Source: G963674685 sp964591275
GTDB lineage: Bacteria; Lernaellota; Lernaellaia; JACKCT01
Assembly: GCA_964591275.1 (NCBI GenBank)
Contig: CAZQAE010000029.1
Coordinates: 1 to 62,023, forward strand
DNA: 62,023 nt
Reading direction: 5' to 3'
The notes beneath the pieces are model-generated. The model was not told the origin of the DNA. It did not search any database and saw only the letters and a list, made by a program, of their open reading frames with translations. This document shows, piece after piece, positions 16,594 to 25,449 of this stretch (within the stretch, counting starts at the first letter, position 1; every line of letters starts with the position of its first letter). The position numbers were made by a program, and so were the translations under genes.

Positions 16594-16951
16594 CTATGAG
16601 TCATCCGCTTCCAACCGAAAGCGACGCAGGCCCATATTGTAAAATGCGCCGCCGAACCATCCGTCGGACAGGCTGCTGATGATCCAGCCACCGAGGCTGT
16701 CGTCATCGAGAAACTTGCCGGGAATCACCGTCGGTATCGTCATCGGTCGTGTCATCATCAACGTTTGTGTCGTCGTCATGGATCGTATCATCATCAATGT
16801 CGTCGCCAGGATACGAAAGGCCACCAGCCTCGTCGTCAGCCTGCCCTGAGCCTGTCGAAGGGTCATCGCCGTCTTCGCAACTGGCGGCGAAAACCGACGC
16901 AATAACCGCCACGCAAAGCACAAACAATATTCTGGGAGCAGGCTTTTTCAT
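16594..16951 (-). pseudogene. Frameshifted Asp-rich lipoprotein
   Basis: From ATG 16951 the frame gives a signal peptide with lipobox FAASC and an Asp-rich stalk, but stops at 16703 after DGDSRQVSR. The -1 neighbouring frame continues without a gap from about 16725 as VIPGKFLDDDSLGGWIISSL and FYNMGLRRFRLEADDS to a stop at 16594. Composition and continuity suggest one original gene of about 118 codons with a one-base change near 16720-16740. Within the stalk, the residues PSTGSGQA come from an inserted dispersed repeat (16839-16862). It could be an error in a low-complexity read region or true decay. Confidence 0.6.
16839..16862. repeat. Dispersed 24-bp repeat inside a lipoprotein stalk
   Basis: On the minus strand it reads CCCTTCGACAGGCTCAGGG followed by CAGGC. 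I know this sequence as a very common short repeat in environmental genomes, usually intergenic. A variant lies at about 41279-41299. Here it lies in frame and adds PSTGSGQA to the acidic stalk. Confidence 0.75.
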
Positions 16952-17057
16952 ACCGGCATTTTAACGCATGGCGGATACCTGCGCAAATGACGCCAAGCGG
17001 CTTGCCATTTGCCTTTTGTGCTCTTAAAATCTGTTAAAGATTGACATGGAGAATAAA

Positions 17058-20000
17058 ATGCGAACGTCGGTACTGTTGTGGACTTTGGTTTTGGCTTGTC
17101 TGCTTTCCTTTTCTATTTCGTGCGGCGGAGGCGGAGACGACGACGACGATTCCGCTGACGCGCCTACCGACGACGACGTTGATGATGATGTCGATGACGA
17201 CACGAGTGGCGACGATGACGTGGACGACGATGTTGATGATGATGACGATGTCTGGAGCCCGGGAGCCACTGGCGAGGCTGTACTTGCCGACAACGCCAAA
17301 GTCATCGAAGAAGAGCAGGCCAATGAGGCAGAGGTCGAGGACGACGCACTGACATTTCCAAAGGATGGCAATGAGAATCTTTTTGAACTGGAAGTCGGGG
17401 ATGTCATTGGTTCTGCTGGGGAGAACGCCTTTTTGCGCAAGGTTGAAGATGTGTATGAAGATGGCGACTCGATCATAGTCACCACTGGTCGCGCCACTCT
17501 GGAGGATGTTTTTGAAGAGGCCGACTTCGTTATCGAGCTTGATTTTGCTGGCGACCGGGTTGATCCCTGGCTAAACGAGAACCTCGGCGGCACAAACATA
17601 TTTAACAGCACTATTGGCGGCGTTCCCTTGAGACTGGATATCAGCGAAGGGTATTTGTATTTCGCGCCGGTTTTTCGCTTCGAACATGTAATCGGCACTC
17701 CTTTTCTCACGCCCACTCTGTTTGATTTTTCCGTTCAAGCGCTTTTAGAAGCGGGGATCGAGGTGGAGGCGCAAATCGGCGGGGCGCTGCCGCTGTTTAA
17801 CAAGGAAACGGAAATCAACATTTTCAAAACACATCTCCCCATTTTGGTTGGGGGGTGGCCCATCGACATCACACCATCGGTCAACATCGTGCTGGGTGTG
17901 GAGGGCATGGTCAACGCGCAATCGGTGGTAACCGCTGGCGCGGAGTTGGTGTCGGATTCGCAAGCCTGGTTCAACGTATTTGGCAACGTCCACTATTTCT
18001 CAGATGATAACCCGGAGTGGAAATTCACCGAATCCCACGCCTTTGACTGGAATCCATACGGGCCGACTTTCGACAATGAGGTTTCCGGGTACCTAAAAGT
18101 CTATGCGCGGCTGGAAGTCGAGATGCAGCTATACGACGTGGCTGGCCCATATGTGCAGGCCGGTCCTTACGGCAAACTCGCTTTACAGCTTACACCCGAT
18201 TGTCATTGGGACCTTCTCGCAGGTGCCGAAGGCATTATCGGAGCCAATGTGGAAATGCTGGGCTGGAATATCTACGATTACCAGGCCGAAATATTTGATT
18301 ACGAAGTCCCCATCGACGATGGCGACTGCGCCACAACGACTACGACAACAACCAGCACAACAACAACCAGCACGACCACCACGACAACGCACATCACGAC
18401 AACGACAACCACCACGACACCGACGACGACAAGCACCGTAATTGCAACAACAACGACGACAGTATCGACTATATCAACGACGACTACGACGCTGCCGATT
18501 TTGATAACGGGCGTAGCGCCGCTGACTGCGGATTTGGGTGCGTTGACCACCTTCACGGTAACCGGTTCGAACATGCCTGACACGCTGGCGGCTTGGATTG
18601 ACCACTGCGTCGGTATTACATTCATTGATCGAGAGACAGACCAACAGCAATTTCAGTGTACGCCAATGTATGACACGGGCCTGCAGGATGGTGTGATAAG
18701 AGACCACCCGGATGGAGCATTATTGCACAGTTTCGAGGTGAACGTGATTGATGACACGACAACGACAACGACAACAACGCCAGGCACGACCACAACAGCG
18801 CCGCCGTCCAGCACAACAACGATTATTTCGACAACCTCAACAACTTCTACTACTGACGCTTGTGAAGGTTGCATAATAGATGAAATTTGCTACGAGAATG
18901 GAGAAATTAATCCTGATAATGTGTGCGAAATATGCAGTGAAGCCATATCGATTACTTCTTGGGCCGACAACGACGGTGTTTTCTGCGACGATGGCGTTTT
19001 CTGTAATGGCGCTGATGCATGTGATGCCGGGACTTGTTCCGTGCATGTTGGTGATCCGTGTCCGGATGATGGACAGTTTTGTAACGGTGACGAATTTTGC
19101 AACGAAGCACAAAGTCTATGTGAGAACACAGGCGATCCTTGTGAGTCAGTAATTGAATCCTGCCAAGAAGAAGATGAATACTGTCAGCCCACGTGTGTCG
19201 GAGTGCAGGTCAACAATGGCCCGTTGGATGAGGACAACGACGGTGATGGCTACTCGGAAAATATTGGTGATTGCAACGATGGCAACAACGCGGTGAATCC
19301 GGGTTCGACTGAGGTCTTCGATGGCGTGGATAACAACTGCGATGGAGTCATTGATGACGGATTGGATGAAGACTGCGACGGCTACCAGTCGGAGGCCACC
19401 GGCGGCGACGACTGCGACGACAACAACTGGCAAATCCATCCCGGCGTTGCCGACGACGGATTGGACTTCATCGATTGGAACTGCGACGGAGTGATTGGCG
19501 ACGCGGCCAGCGGCAACGCGGACGGCGACGGATTCGCGGCCCTCGGCACGAGTGGCGGGGTTCTAGACTGCGACGACAATGACGCCGCCGCCTTCCCCGG
19601 CGCCGCGCCCTTGGACGACGCCATGGCCTGCATGAGCGACTGGGATGGGGACGATTATGGAGACGACCAGGCCGTAGCGCCCATCATTTCCGGAACGGAT
19701 TGCGATGACGCCGATTTTCTTTCAAACCCCGGTGCGCCGGAACTGGCCGACGACGGCATCGACCAGGACTGCGACGGGGGGGACCTTGTGCGTAGCGACG
19801 CGATCGGCGTTTTCGTAGCGACCTCGGGTGACGACACCAATCCCGGCACAATGGCTGCCCCCAAGCGGACGATTTCTGCTGCGGTCGCGCTGGCCCAAGC
19901 GACGGGCAAGTCCGTCTTCGTCGCGGCGGAGAATTATGCGGAAGACGTGGAAACGGAAGTCTCTCTTTTCGGCGCTTACGAATCAGCGGGCTGGACCAGA

Positions 20001-20912
20001 GATATCGACGCCTACCTTACGACCATCAACGCCTCGGGATCCACGGCTGTGAAGATAAGCGGCTCAAATCCCGTGGCGATTCAAGGCTTCACCATCAATG
20101 GCGGATCGCCGACAGGCGAAAATAGCTACGGCGTGTACAACTACGCCACGGCGACGCTGGTGGACAACACAATCAACGGCGGGTCGGGCTACGGCGTGTA
20201 CAACAACTACGGCACGGCGACGCTGGTGAACAACACCATCAACGGCGGGTCGGGAGACAATAGCTCCGGCGTGCGCAACTCCTCCGGCACGGCGACGCTG
20301 GTGAACAACACCATCAACGGCGGGTCGGGAAACTCCTACAACTACGGCGTGCACAACAACTACGGCACGGCGACGCTGGTGAACAACACCATCAACGGCG
20401 GGTCGGGCAGCATCCGCAACTGCGGCGTGGCCAACTGGGGTACGGCGACACTGGTGAACAACACCATCAACGGCGGGTCGGGCAGCACCAGCTACGGCGT
20501 GTACAACAACTCCGGTATGGCGACGCTGGTGAACAACACCATCAACGGCGGGTCGGGAAGGATCCGCAGCTATGGCGTGGGCAACTGGGCTACGGCGACA
20601 CTGGTGAACAACGATTTCTGGGGGCTGTATATGGATTGCATGATTTACGGCAATGGTTGGCAGGAAAATACAATCGCCGAGGTCAACGCCTGCGCATGGT
20701 TCGGCTGCGATGAGGCGTCGAGCAACATCAGCGCGGACCCGCTTTTTGTCGATCCGACCGGCGGCGATTACCACCTTCAGAGCGGCAGCCCGTGCGTCGA
20801 CGCGGGTATTGACCCCGTGCCGGATTGGGGTCTCGTGAATTTCGACTTCGATGGCGATGCACGCCCATACGGCGCAGGCTGGGACATCGGCGCTGATGAA
20901 TGGATGCCGTGA
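17058..20912 (+). CDS. Giant mosaic surface lipoprotein with right-handed beta-helix
   Basis: 1284 residues from ATG 17058 (GGAG seven bases upstream; ATG 17046 is an alternative). Order: lipobox SFSISC; Asp-rich stalk (about 27-66); a unique all-beta domain of about 350 residues; Thr-rich linker (about 425-479); IPT-like domain; second Thr linker (about 566-600); FCNG-type Cys module (about 601-711: FCDDGVFCNGADACDAGTC); calcium-binding MopE-like repeats (about 720-910: DGDGY, DCDD, DGVDNNCDGVIDDG); then a DUF1565-type start (VFVATSGDDTNPGT) and a beta-helix of 22-26-residue rungs (about 915-1190), closing with SGSPCVDAGIDPVPD and GADEWMP. It is probably a long surface-exposed adhesin or polysaccharide-binding protein. 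No catalytic residues recognised. Confidence 0.88.
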   Translation: MRTSVLLWTLVLACLLSFSISCGGGGDDDDDSADAPTDDDVDDDVDDDTSGDDDVDDDVDDDDDVWSPGATGEAVLADNAKVIEEEQANEAEVEDDALTFPKDGNENLFELEVGDVIGSAGENAFLRKVEDVYEDGDSIIVTTGRATLEDVFEEADFVIELDFAGDRVDPWLNENLGGTNIFNSTIGGVPLRLDISEGYLYFAPVFRFEHVIGTPFLTPTLFDFSVQALLEAGIEVEAQIGGALPLFNKETEINIFKTHLPILVGGWPIDITPSVNIVLGVEGMVNAQSVVTAGAELVSDSQAWFNVFGNVHYFSDDNPEWKFTESHAFDWNPYGPTFDNEVSGYLKVYARLEVEMQLYDVAGPYVQAGPYGKLALQLTPDCHWDLLAGAEGIIGANVEMLGWNIYDYQAEIFDYEVPIDDGDCATTTTTTTSTTTTSTTTTTTHITTTTTTTTPTTTSTVIATTTTTVSTISTTTTTLPILITGVAPLTADLGALTTFTVTGSNMPDTLAAWIDHCVGITFIDRETDQQQFQCTPMYDTGLQDGVIRDHPDGALLHSFEVNVIDDTTTTTTTTPGTTTTAPPSSTTTIISTTSTTSTTDACEGCIIDEICYENGEINPDNVCEICSEAISITSWADNDGVFCDDGVFCNGADACDAGTCSVHVGDPCPDDGQFCNGDEFCNEAQSLCENTGDPCESVIESCQEEDEYCQPTCVGVQVNNGPLDEDNDGDGYSENIGDCNDGNNAVNPGSTEVFDGVDNNCDGVIDDGLDEDCDGYQSEATGGDDCDDNNWQIHPGVADDGLDFIDWNCDGVIGDAASGNADGDGFAALGTSGGVLDCDDNDAAAFPGAAPLDDAMACMSDWDGDDYGDDQAVAPIISGTDCDDADFLSNPGAPELADDGIDQDCDGGDLVRSDAIGVFVATSGDDTNPGTMAAPKRTISAAVALAQATGKSVFVAAENYAEDVETEVSLFGAYESAGWTRDIDAYLTTINASGSTAVKISGSNPVAIQGFTINGGSPTGENSYGVYNYATATLVDNTINGGSGYGVYNNYGTATLVNNTINGGSGDNSSGVRNSSGTATLVNNTINGGSGNSYNYGVHNNYGTATLVNNTINGGSGSIRNCGVANWGTATLVNNTINGGSGSTSYGVYNNSGMATLVNNTINGGSGRIRSYGVGNWATATLVNNDFWGLYMDCMIYGNGWQENTIAEVNACAWFGCDEASSNISADPLFVDPTGGDYHLQSGSPCVDAGIDPVPDWGLVNFDFDGDARPYGAGWDIGADEWMP
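20088..20622 (+). repeat. DNA tandem repeat encoding beta-helix rungs
   Basis: Seven near-identical units share GCGACGCTGGTGAACAAC and ATCAACGGCGGGTCGGG. The phase marker lies at 20154, 20220, 20295, 20373, 20448, 20523 and 20598, giving periods of 66, 75, 78, 75, 75 and 75 bp. All are multiples of three, so rung number can change by recombination without breaking the frame. Confidence 0.9.
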
Positions 20913-20956
20913 CGCGCAAAGTATGAGGTAAGAAGTATGAAGTATGAGTGCGGCTG

Positions 20957-21018
20957 TGTAGGAGAGACATTGAAGGCTTCGTAGCTTTAGCGAAGTAGGC
21001 TTGTCGCGACTTTGACCG
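20957..21018. repeat. Palindromic repeat interrupted by another repeat
   Basis: TGTAGGAGAGACATT (20957-20971) and CTTGTCGCGACTTTGACCG (21000-21018) match the uninterrupted element at 40525-40560 (TGTAGGAGCGACATT joined directly to CTTGTCGCGATTTTT). The 28 bases between them (TTCGTAGCTTTAGCGAAGTA at the core) resemble the separate repeat family at 40693-40720 and 41092-41120. Confidence 0.6.
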
Positions 21019-21055
21019 AATAATTGCAATGGTTACGACTCTGAACGTCGTTGCA

Positions 21056-21084
21056 ACACAGCCGGGGGCGGCTGTGCCACACAC
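21056..21084. repeat. GC-rich palindromic repeat
   Basis: CACAGCCGGGGGCGGCTGTG is an inverted repeat followed by CCACA. A near-identical copy lies at about 41170-41195. Confidence 0.7.
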
Positions 21085-21236
21085 GCTGTGGTTTTTGAAG
21101 ACAAAGAATATTTCCTTTCAGAGCCTCACGAAGGAAGGTGGCTCTCTTATCCCACCTCCTTTTTCTCACGTCTTGGCTTGACGATCCGCCGGTGATAAGA
21201 AGGTGCGTTGCGTTTTGCACTCAGGCGAAGGATTTT

Positions 21237-22745
21237 ATGAGCGACATTCAAAAAACATACGACGAGCTTATCGCGGACACCAAAGAGATTGCGCTTTTCG
21301 ACGCCATCCAAAACATACTGGGTTGGGACCAGGAGACCTACATGCCGCCCAAGGGCATAGATCTTCGCTCCCGGGAAATGGCGCTTTTGGCCAAGGTCGC
21401 GCACGAACGTGCGATCCATGCGAAGCGCGGCGAATGGCTCGAAACGCTGGACGCCGGCAAGGGTTCGCTGGACCCTGACCAGAAAGCTTCGCTGAGGGAA
21501 CTGCGCCGCGATTATGATTTGCTGACCAAGCTGCCTTCGGAGCTTGTGGAACTTGAGGTCCGCACGACATCGCTGGCGCAGCCCGAGTGGGCCAAGGCGC
21601 GAAAGGAATCGGACTTTTCCCTTTTTGCGCCGTGGCTGGAAAAAATTATCGACATCAAAAAGAAGGTCGCCGAATGCTGGGGTTATCCCGAAACGCCGTA
21701 TGACGCCTTTTTGGACCAGTACGAACCGGGGGCCACGGTGAAATCCACTGCGGCCAAACTCGAAGCCATGCGGGAAAAGCTTGTGCCCTGGGTAAAAAAA
21801 ATCACCAACTCTCCCAAACAGCCCCGCACCGATTTTCTTTCCCGGGGCTACCCCGTGGACAAGCAGGATGCTCTGGCCCGCTTTGCGATGGGGGCCATCG
21901 GCTACGACACGAAGGCCGGACGTCTCGATGTAACAACGCATCCTTTTTGCAGCGGCATGGGCGACGACGTGCGCATCACCACCCGCTATCAGGAAGACGA
22001 ACCCTTCGCCTCGTTGTACGGCGTGATCCACGAAACCGGCCACGCGCTTTACGAACAGGGCACAAACCGCGACCACCACGGCGCGCCTCTCGGGCAGTCT
22101 TCGTCCATGTCCATCCATGAATCGCAATCCCTTTTCTGGGAGAATATGATCGGGCGCTCGAAACATTTTCTGCGTTTTATCCAGGGGCACATCCGGGAAA
22201 GCTATCCCGCGCAGCTCGCTGACGTGAGCTTCGACGAGTTGTACGCCGGCATCAATGTCGTACGGCCTTCCTTCGTTCGCGTGGAGGCAGACGACGTGAC
22301 CTACGGCCTGCATATCGTGGTGCGTTTCGAGATCGAAAAGGACATTCTTGCCGGGAATCTTTCGGTTTCCGAGATTCCCGCCGCCTGGAACAAAAAGATG
22401 GAGCAGTACCTGGGCATTACGCCGCCAAACGACGCGCAGGGCTGCCTGCAGGACATCCACTGGTCTTTGGGCGCCTTCGGATATTTCCCGAGTTACGCGC
22501 TAGGCTCAATGAACGCCGCGCAGATCTTTTCCGCGCTGCGCCGCGACATCCCGGATGTATATGAGCAAGCTGAGCAGGGCAAATTCACCGAGACGCTGCA
22601 GTGGCTGCGGGAGAAAATCCACCGGCAGGGTTGCCGTCATCTGCCCGACGATCTGATCAGGGATGTGACAGGCAAAGCCCCCGACGCCGACGATTTCATC
22701 GCGCACATCGCGGAGAAATTCGGCGAAATTTATCAGGTCAGTTGA
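21237..22745 (+). CDS. Metallocarboxypeptidase, M32 (Taq) family
   Basis: 502 residues from ATG 21237 (GAAGGA upstream). Zinc-dependent removal of C-terminal amino acids from peptides in the cytoplasm. Zinc site HETGH at 265-269, third ligand Glu295 in SIHESQSLFWEN. Other family blocks present: HPFCSGMGDDVRITTRY, RPSFVRVEADDVTYGLHI and GAFGYFPSYALGSMNAAQI. Full length for the family (about 500) and no signal peptide. The frame is open upstream to 21138, but that part lies in repeat DNA. Single gene, flanked by repeat-rich spacers on both sides. Confidence 0.96.
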   Translation: MSDIQKTYDELIADTKEIALFDAIQNILGWDQETYMPPKGIDLRSREMALLAKVAHERAIHAKRGEWLETLDAGKGSLDPDQKASLRELRRDYDLLTKLPSELVELEVRTTSLAQPEWAKARKESDFSLFAPWLEKIIDIKKKVAECWGYPETPYDAFLDQYEPGATVKSTAAKLEAMREKLVPWVKKITNSPKQPRTDFLSRGYPVDKQDALARFAMGAIGYDTKAGRLDVTTHPFCSGMGDDVRITTRYQEDEPFASLYGVIHETGHALYEQGTNRDHHGAPLGQSSSMSIHESQSLFWENMIGRSKHFLRFIQGHIRESYPAQLADVSFDELYAGINVVRPSFVRVEADDVTYGLHIVVRFEIEKDILAGNLSVSEIPAAWNKKMEQYLGITPPNDAQGCLQDIHWSLGAFGYFPSYALGSMNAAQIFSALRRDIPDVYEQAEQGKFTETLQWLREKIHRQGCRHLPDDLIRDVTGKAPDADDFIAHIAEKFGEIYQVS

Positions 22746-22828
22746 TGCGATCGAGGGTTTAGAATGAAATAATGGCGAATGACGAATTCATTCCGCATTC
22801 CCGAACCTCATACTTCATTCTTCAAATT

Positions 22829-23350
22829 TCATGCTTCATAACGGGCAAGAAGAAAAAGAAAGTCCGAAAGACGGTTGATCCAGGCGAGAAGGAAATCGTT
22901 TTGAATGAGATTGCCCGTCGATAGCTTTACGATGCGCCGCTCGCAACGCCGCGCAACAGCCCTGGCGCAGTCGAGATGCGCCGAGGCGAGCGATTCCCCC
23001 GGCAAAACGAAGGTCGGCGGGATATCGACCTTGGCTTCCAACCCGATGCAGTGGGAGTCCAACTCGGCCAGCGCCGCCTGGTCAATGCGTTGTTTCAGAC
23101 GGCCAAGGCGCTCCGGCGTTGTGGCAATCTCCGCGCTCAAGATGAACAGTGTTTTCTGAATGTACACAATGCCGGCGAAGGCATCTGGTTTTTTCGCATG
23201 AAGCTTCGCGACACCCAGAAACGCGCCGAGTTCATCGACATCGCCGATAGCCATAAAACGCGGCGAGTCCTTGGGCAGGCGTTCGCCGGAATAAAGACTC
23301 GATTCCCCTTTGTCGCCGCCCCGCGTGGTGATGCTGATTTTTTTTGCCAT
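22829..23350 (-). CDS. ATP:cob(I)alamin adenosyltransferase, PduO type
   Basis: 173 residues. Makes adenosylcobalamin by moving the adenosyl group of ATP to cob(I)alamin. Family signature complete: TTRGGDKGESSLYSGER at the N-terminus (ATP binding), GDVDELGAFLGVAK, the Arg-rich helix CARAVARRCERRIV and the closing NRLSDFLFLLAR. No cobalamin-dependent enzyme is adjacent. The radical SAM protein at 27325, with a likely B12-binding N-terminal domain, is the nearest possible link. Start ATG 23350. Confidence 0.95.
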   Translation of the reverse strand: MAKKISITTRGGDKGESSLYSGERLPKDSPRFMAIGDVDELGAFLGVAKLHAKKPDAFAGIVYIQKTLFILSAEIATTPERLGRLKQRIDQAALAELDSHCIGLEAKVDIPPTFVLPGESLASAHLDCARAVARRCERRIVKLSTGNLIQNDFLLAWINRLSDFLFLLARYEA

Positions 23351-23387
23351 GGATTGTACCTCAGAACTATTACCGAATATTAATCTG

Positions 23388-25334
23388 TTAATTTGCCGGT
23401 GACAAATCGTCTAAAGCCTTGTCGATCAATTTTATCAATCCGTCGGCAAGGCGACGATAGCCCTCCTGCGTCAGGTGAACGCTATCGGTAAAGTTGACGG
23501 CTCCACTCGGCGCCTGGTCGGATAGGTGAACAGGCGCTGCCGTGATTCCCGGGCGCTTTCCCATATCCAGCACGCATTGCCGAAGTTCATCGACCAACTC
23601 CTGGGAATCTTTCAAAAGCCGTACTTCTTCAGGCACGAAAATTGGTTTTCCATCGGCCTTAACGATAGCCTCGGCTAATTCATCAAGATTTATTTTAAAA
23701 CTTTCTTCAATGGCTGTGTCTGAGCATCGCCCGGCGCCGGCTTTGTCTTTCCAACGAGCCGTCTTTTCGGCGAGATATCTATACAGAATGGAACGAGCCA
23801 GCATGCCTCTGAACTCACGCGATGGACGTCGTCTTTCATGAATCTGCCGCCTGGTTAATGGGCCAGCTTGAAATATATCATTATGTAGCATGTACACGAG
23901 AACGATTTCGGGTTTCTTTTGCGCCAGGTGGCGATTGAAGTTTTCCAGAATCTCGAAAGAGGTCAAGCCGGCAAGACCTGCGTTATAAATTTCGGCGCGC
24001 TCGCCGATAGATTCCTGAATGAGTTCCGAGGGATTCATTTCGGGGTCAATCTCGGAGCCGAACATGACGGAACCACCCAATAATACGACCGCCGGTCGGT
24101 CACGGCGAGGCTTATCATCGAGCAATTTTCCCTGACACATGAAATCTCGACCAACCTTTTGAAATGTTGGAGTTTCCTCAGGGAACATGGGCCAGAAAGT
24201 GTCTTCGGAAATTCCGCGCAGAATTTTGCCGTTGGGAAAATGCAGGCGCACCGCTCCTTCCATGCATAGCACGATGGCCAGAAAAATGATTATTGAAAGC
24301 GCCTGTGAAGCCTTTATCTGCTTTCTTCCGCGTATCGTTTTCTGAAGCAAAAGCATCAGCGCGGCGACGAATGCGGCCGGAATCGTCGAGGCCGGCGCGT
24401 ATCCGCCCAAAACAATAAGCGCCGACAGCGCAACCGGAAGAAGGGAAAAAAGAACATACAATTTGACCTGCGATTTCTCAGACATCACAAAGGCGATCTT
24501 TATTAATACGGCTGTCATCAATGCGATGGCGAAGGGAGCGGGAGCATATTGTCTTGTGGTTGCGGCAAGAGCCATGCCGCCAAAAAGCACGATATAGGAA
24601 ACCGCATCAAAGCGCTTGAAGCTGAGGTCAATGGCTCTGAAAATGAAAATCATGATCAACATGAAGCTAATAAAAGAGAAACAGGCGATCTCATAGGGAC
24701 TTTTCTCGCCTTTAGGTCTGAGGCGATGAAGGATGCGCCCTCGTTCATCCATGAAATCCAAGCTGATGTCGGCATCGATAAGGCTTGCGTCGAAAACGGC
24801 GATGTCTCCACCCAAAAATTCGATTTTCAGGCCGAAGGGCGCCGGGAGGACATCTTCAAGGATGACACGGCTTTCGGAATCGATATTGACCGAAACCTGG
24901 CCATGACGACCGATGTAAACCGTCAGCGTGATGGGCTTGCCATCCACGATCAAACCGGCGTTAGGCCAAAAATCCGATGCGTCGAGCCGAGCCAGTAGGC
25001 GCGTGCGTCCGTCGGCAAAAACGGCGCTCGCCGTCAGCTGCCCCATTTTCCTCACGCCCAGCTCATAGGAAAGCATGCAAGGAACCGTCGCGTCCATTTC
25101 CAGCGGGCGCATATCTAAAATTCCGCCCGGCTTTTCGCCCAGTTCAATTCTGTTAAATCGCTCTGCGGCATGGCCAAACAACTTCAAGGGATCAATGTTG
25201 ATCGGGATCAGAGCCTGCTCAACGGAAGAGATGATGCCGACGCAAAAAACGACGGTCGCCGCGAGGGCGATTGCGCCGAATATGGCGTTGACTTTGATGG
25301 TTCTTTTGGTGGACTTTCTCACATCGTCTTTCAA
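23388..25334 (-). CDS. Polytopic membrane protein with C-terminal SGNH hydrolase
   Basis: 648 residues. One helix near the N-terminus (about 15-37), a periplasmic beta-rich domain (about 50-205), seven or so membrane helices (about 210-370), then an SGNH hydrolase. The nucleophile motif is VLLGGSVMFGSEID, the block-III motif is VYMLHNDIF, and the catalytic pair is DSVHLTQEGYRRL. Overall like polysaccharide O-acetyl-handling proteins, where a membrane part is joined to a periplasmic esterase. The first possible start is TTG 25334; GTG 25322 is an alternative and no ATG fits. It is divergent from the TldD-like gene. It is one of three different SGNH designs in this window. Confidence 0.85.
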   Translation of the reverse strand: MKDDVRKSTKRTIKVNAIFGAIALAATVVFCVGIISSVEQALIPINIDPLKLFGHAAERFNRIELGEKPGGILDMRPLEMDATVPCMLSYELGVRKMGQLTASAVFADGRTRLLARLDASDFWPNAGLIVDGKPITLTVYIGRHGQVSVNIDSESRVILEDVLPAPFGLKIEFLGGDIAVFDASLIDADISLDFMDERGRILHRLRPKGEKSPYEIACFSFISFMLIMIFIFRAIDLSFKRFDAVSYIVLFGGMALAATTRQYAPAPFAIALMTAVLIKIAFVMSEKSQVKLYVLFSLLPVALSALIVLGGYAPASTIPAAFVAALMLLLQKTIRGRKQIKASQALSIIIFLAIVLCMEGAVRLHFPNGKILRGISEDTFWPMFPEETPTFQKVGRDFMCQGKLLDDKPRRDRPAVVLLGGSVMFGSEIDPEMNPSELIQESIGERAEIYNAGLAGLTSFEILENFNRHLAQKKPEIVLVYMLHNDIFQAGPLTRRQIHERRRPSREFRGMLARSILYRYLAEKTARWKDKAGAGRCSDTAIEESFKINLDELAEAIVKADGKPIFVPEEVRLLKDSQELVDELRQCVLDMGKRPGITAAPVHLSDQAPSGAVNFTDSVHLTQEGYRRLADGLIKLIDKALDDLSPAN

Positions 25335-25449
25335 AAAAGAATTGGCGTCTTCTACCGTACTTGCGAAATGCGCGGCGAACGGCTTAAGCTTGGTTCATAT
25401 TATAAGGCGATGATTCGCCGACGACCACCGCTGACTTTAAGAGGATAGT

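Larger units (their letters stand above)
20913..21236. other. Intergenic repeat cluster
   Basis: No gene. It holds copies of an 8-bp TATGAAG/TATGAGG satellite (20921-20948), a palindromic element with a second element inside it (20957-21018) and a GC-rich palindrome (21056-21084). Bases 21100-21236 are the leader of the carboxypeptidase gene. Confidence 0.6.

Noticed and set aside
20064..21029. 321-codon frame on the minus strand with repeated HAVAGAARPAVDGVVHQRRR-like units
   Set aside because: It is the antisense of the beta-helix repeat array; the plus-strand protein is clearly real.
21147..22460. 437-codon minus-strand frame
   Set aside because: Antisense shadow of the M32 carboxypeptidase, with low-complexity basic composition.
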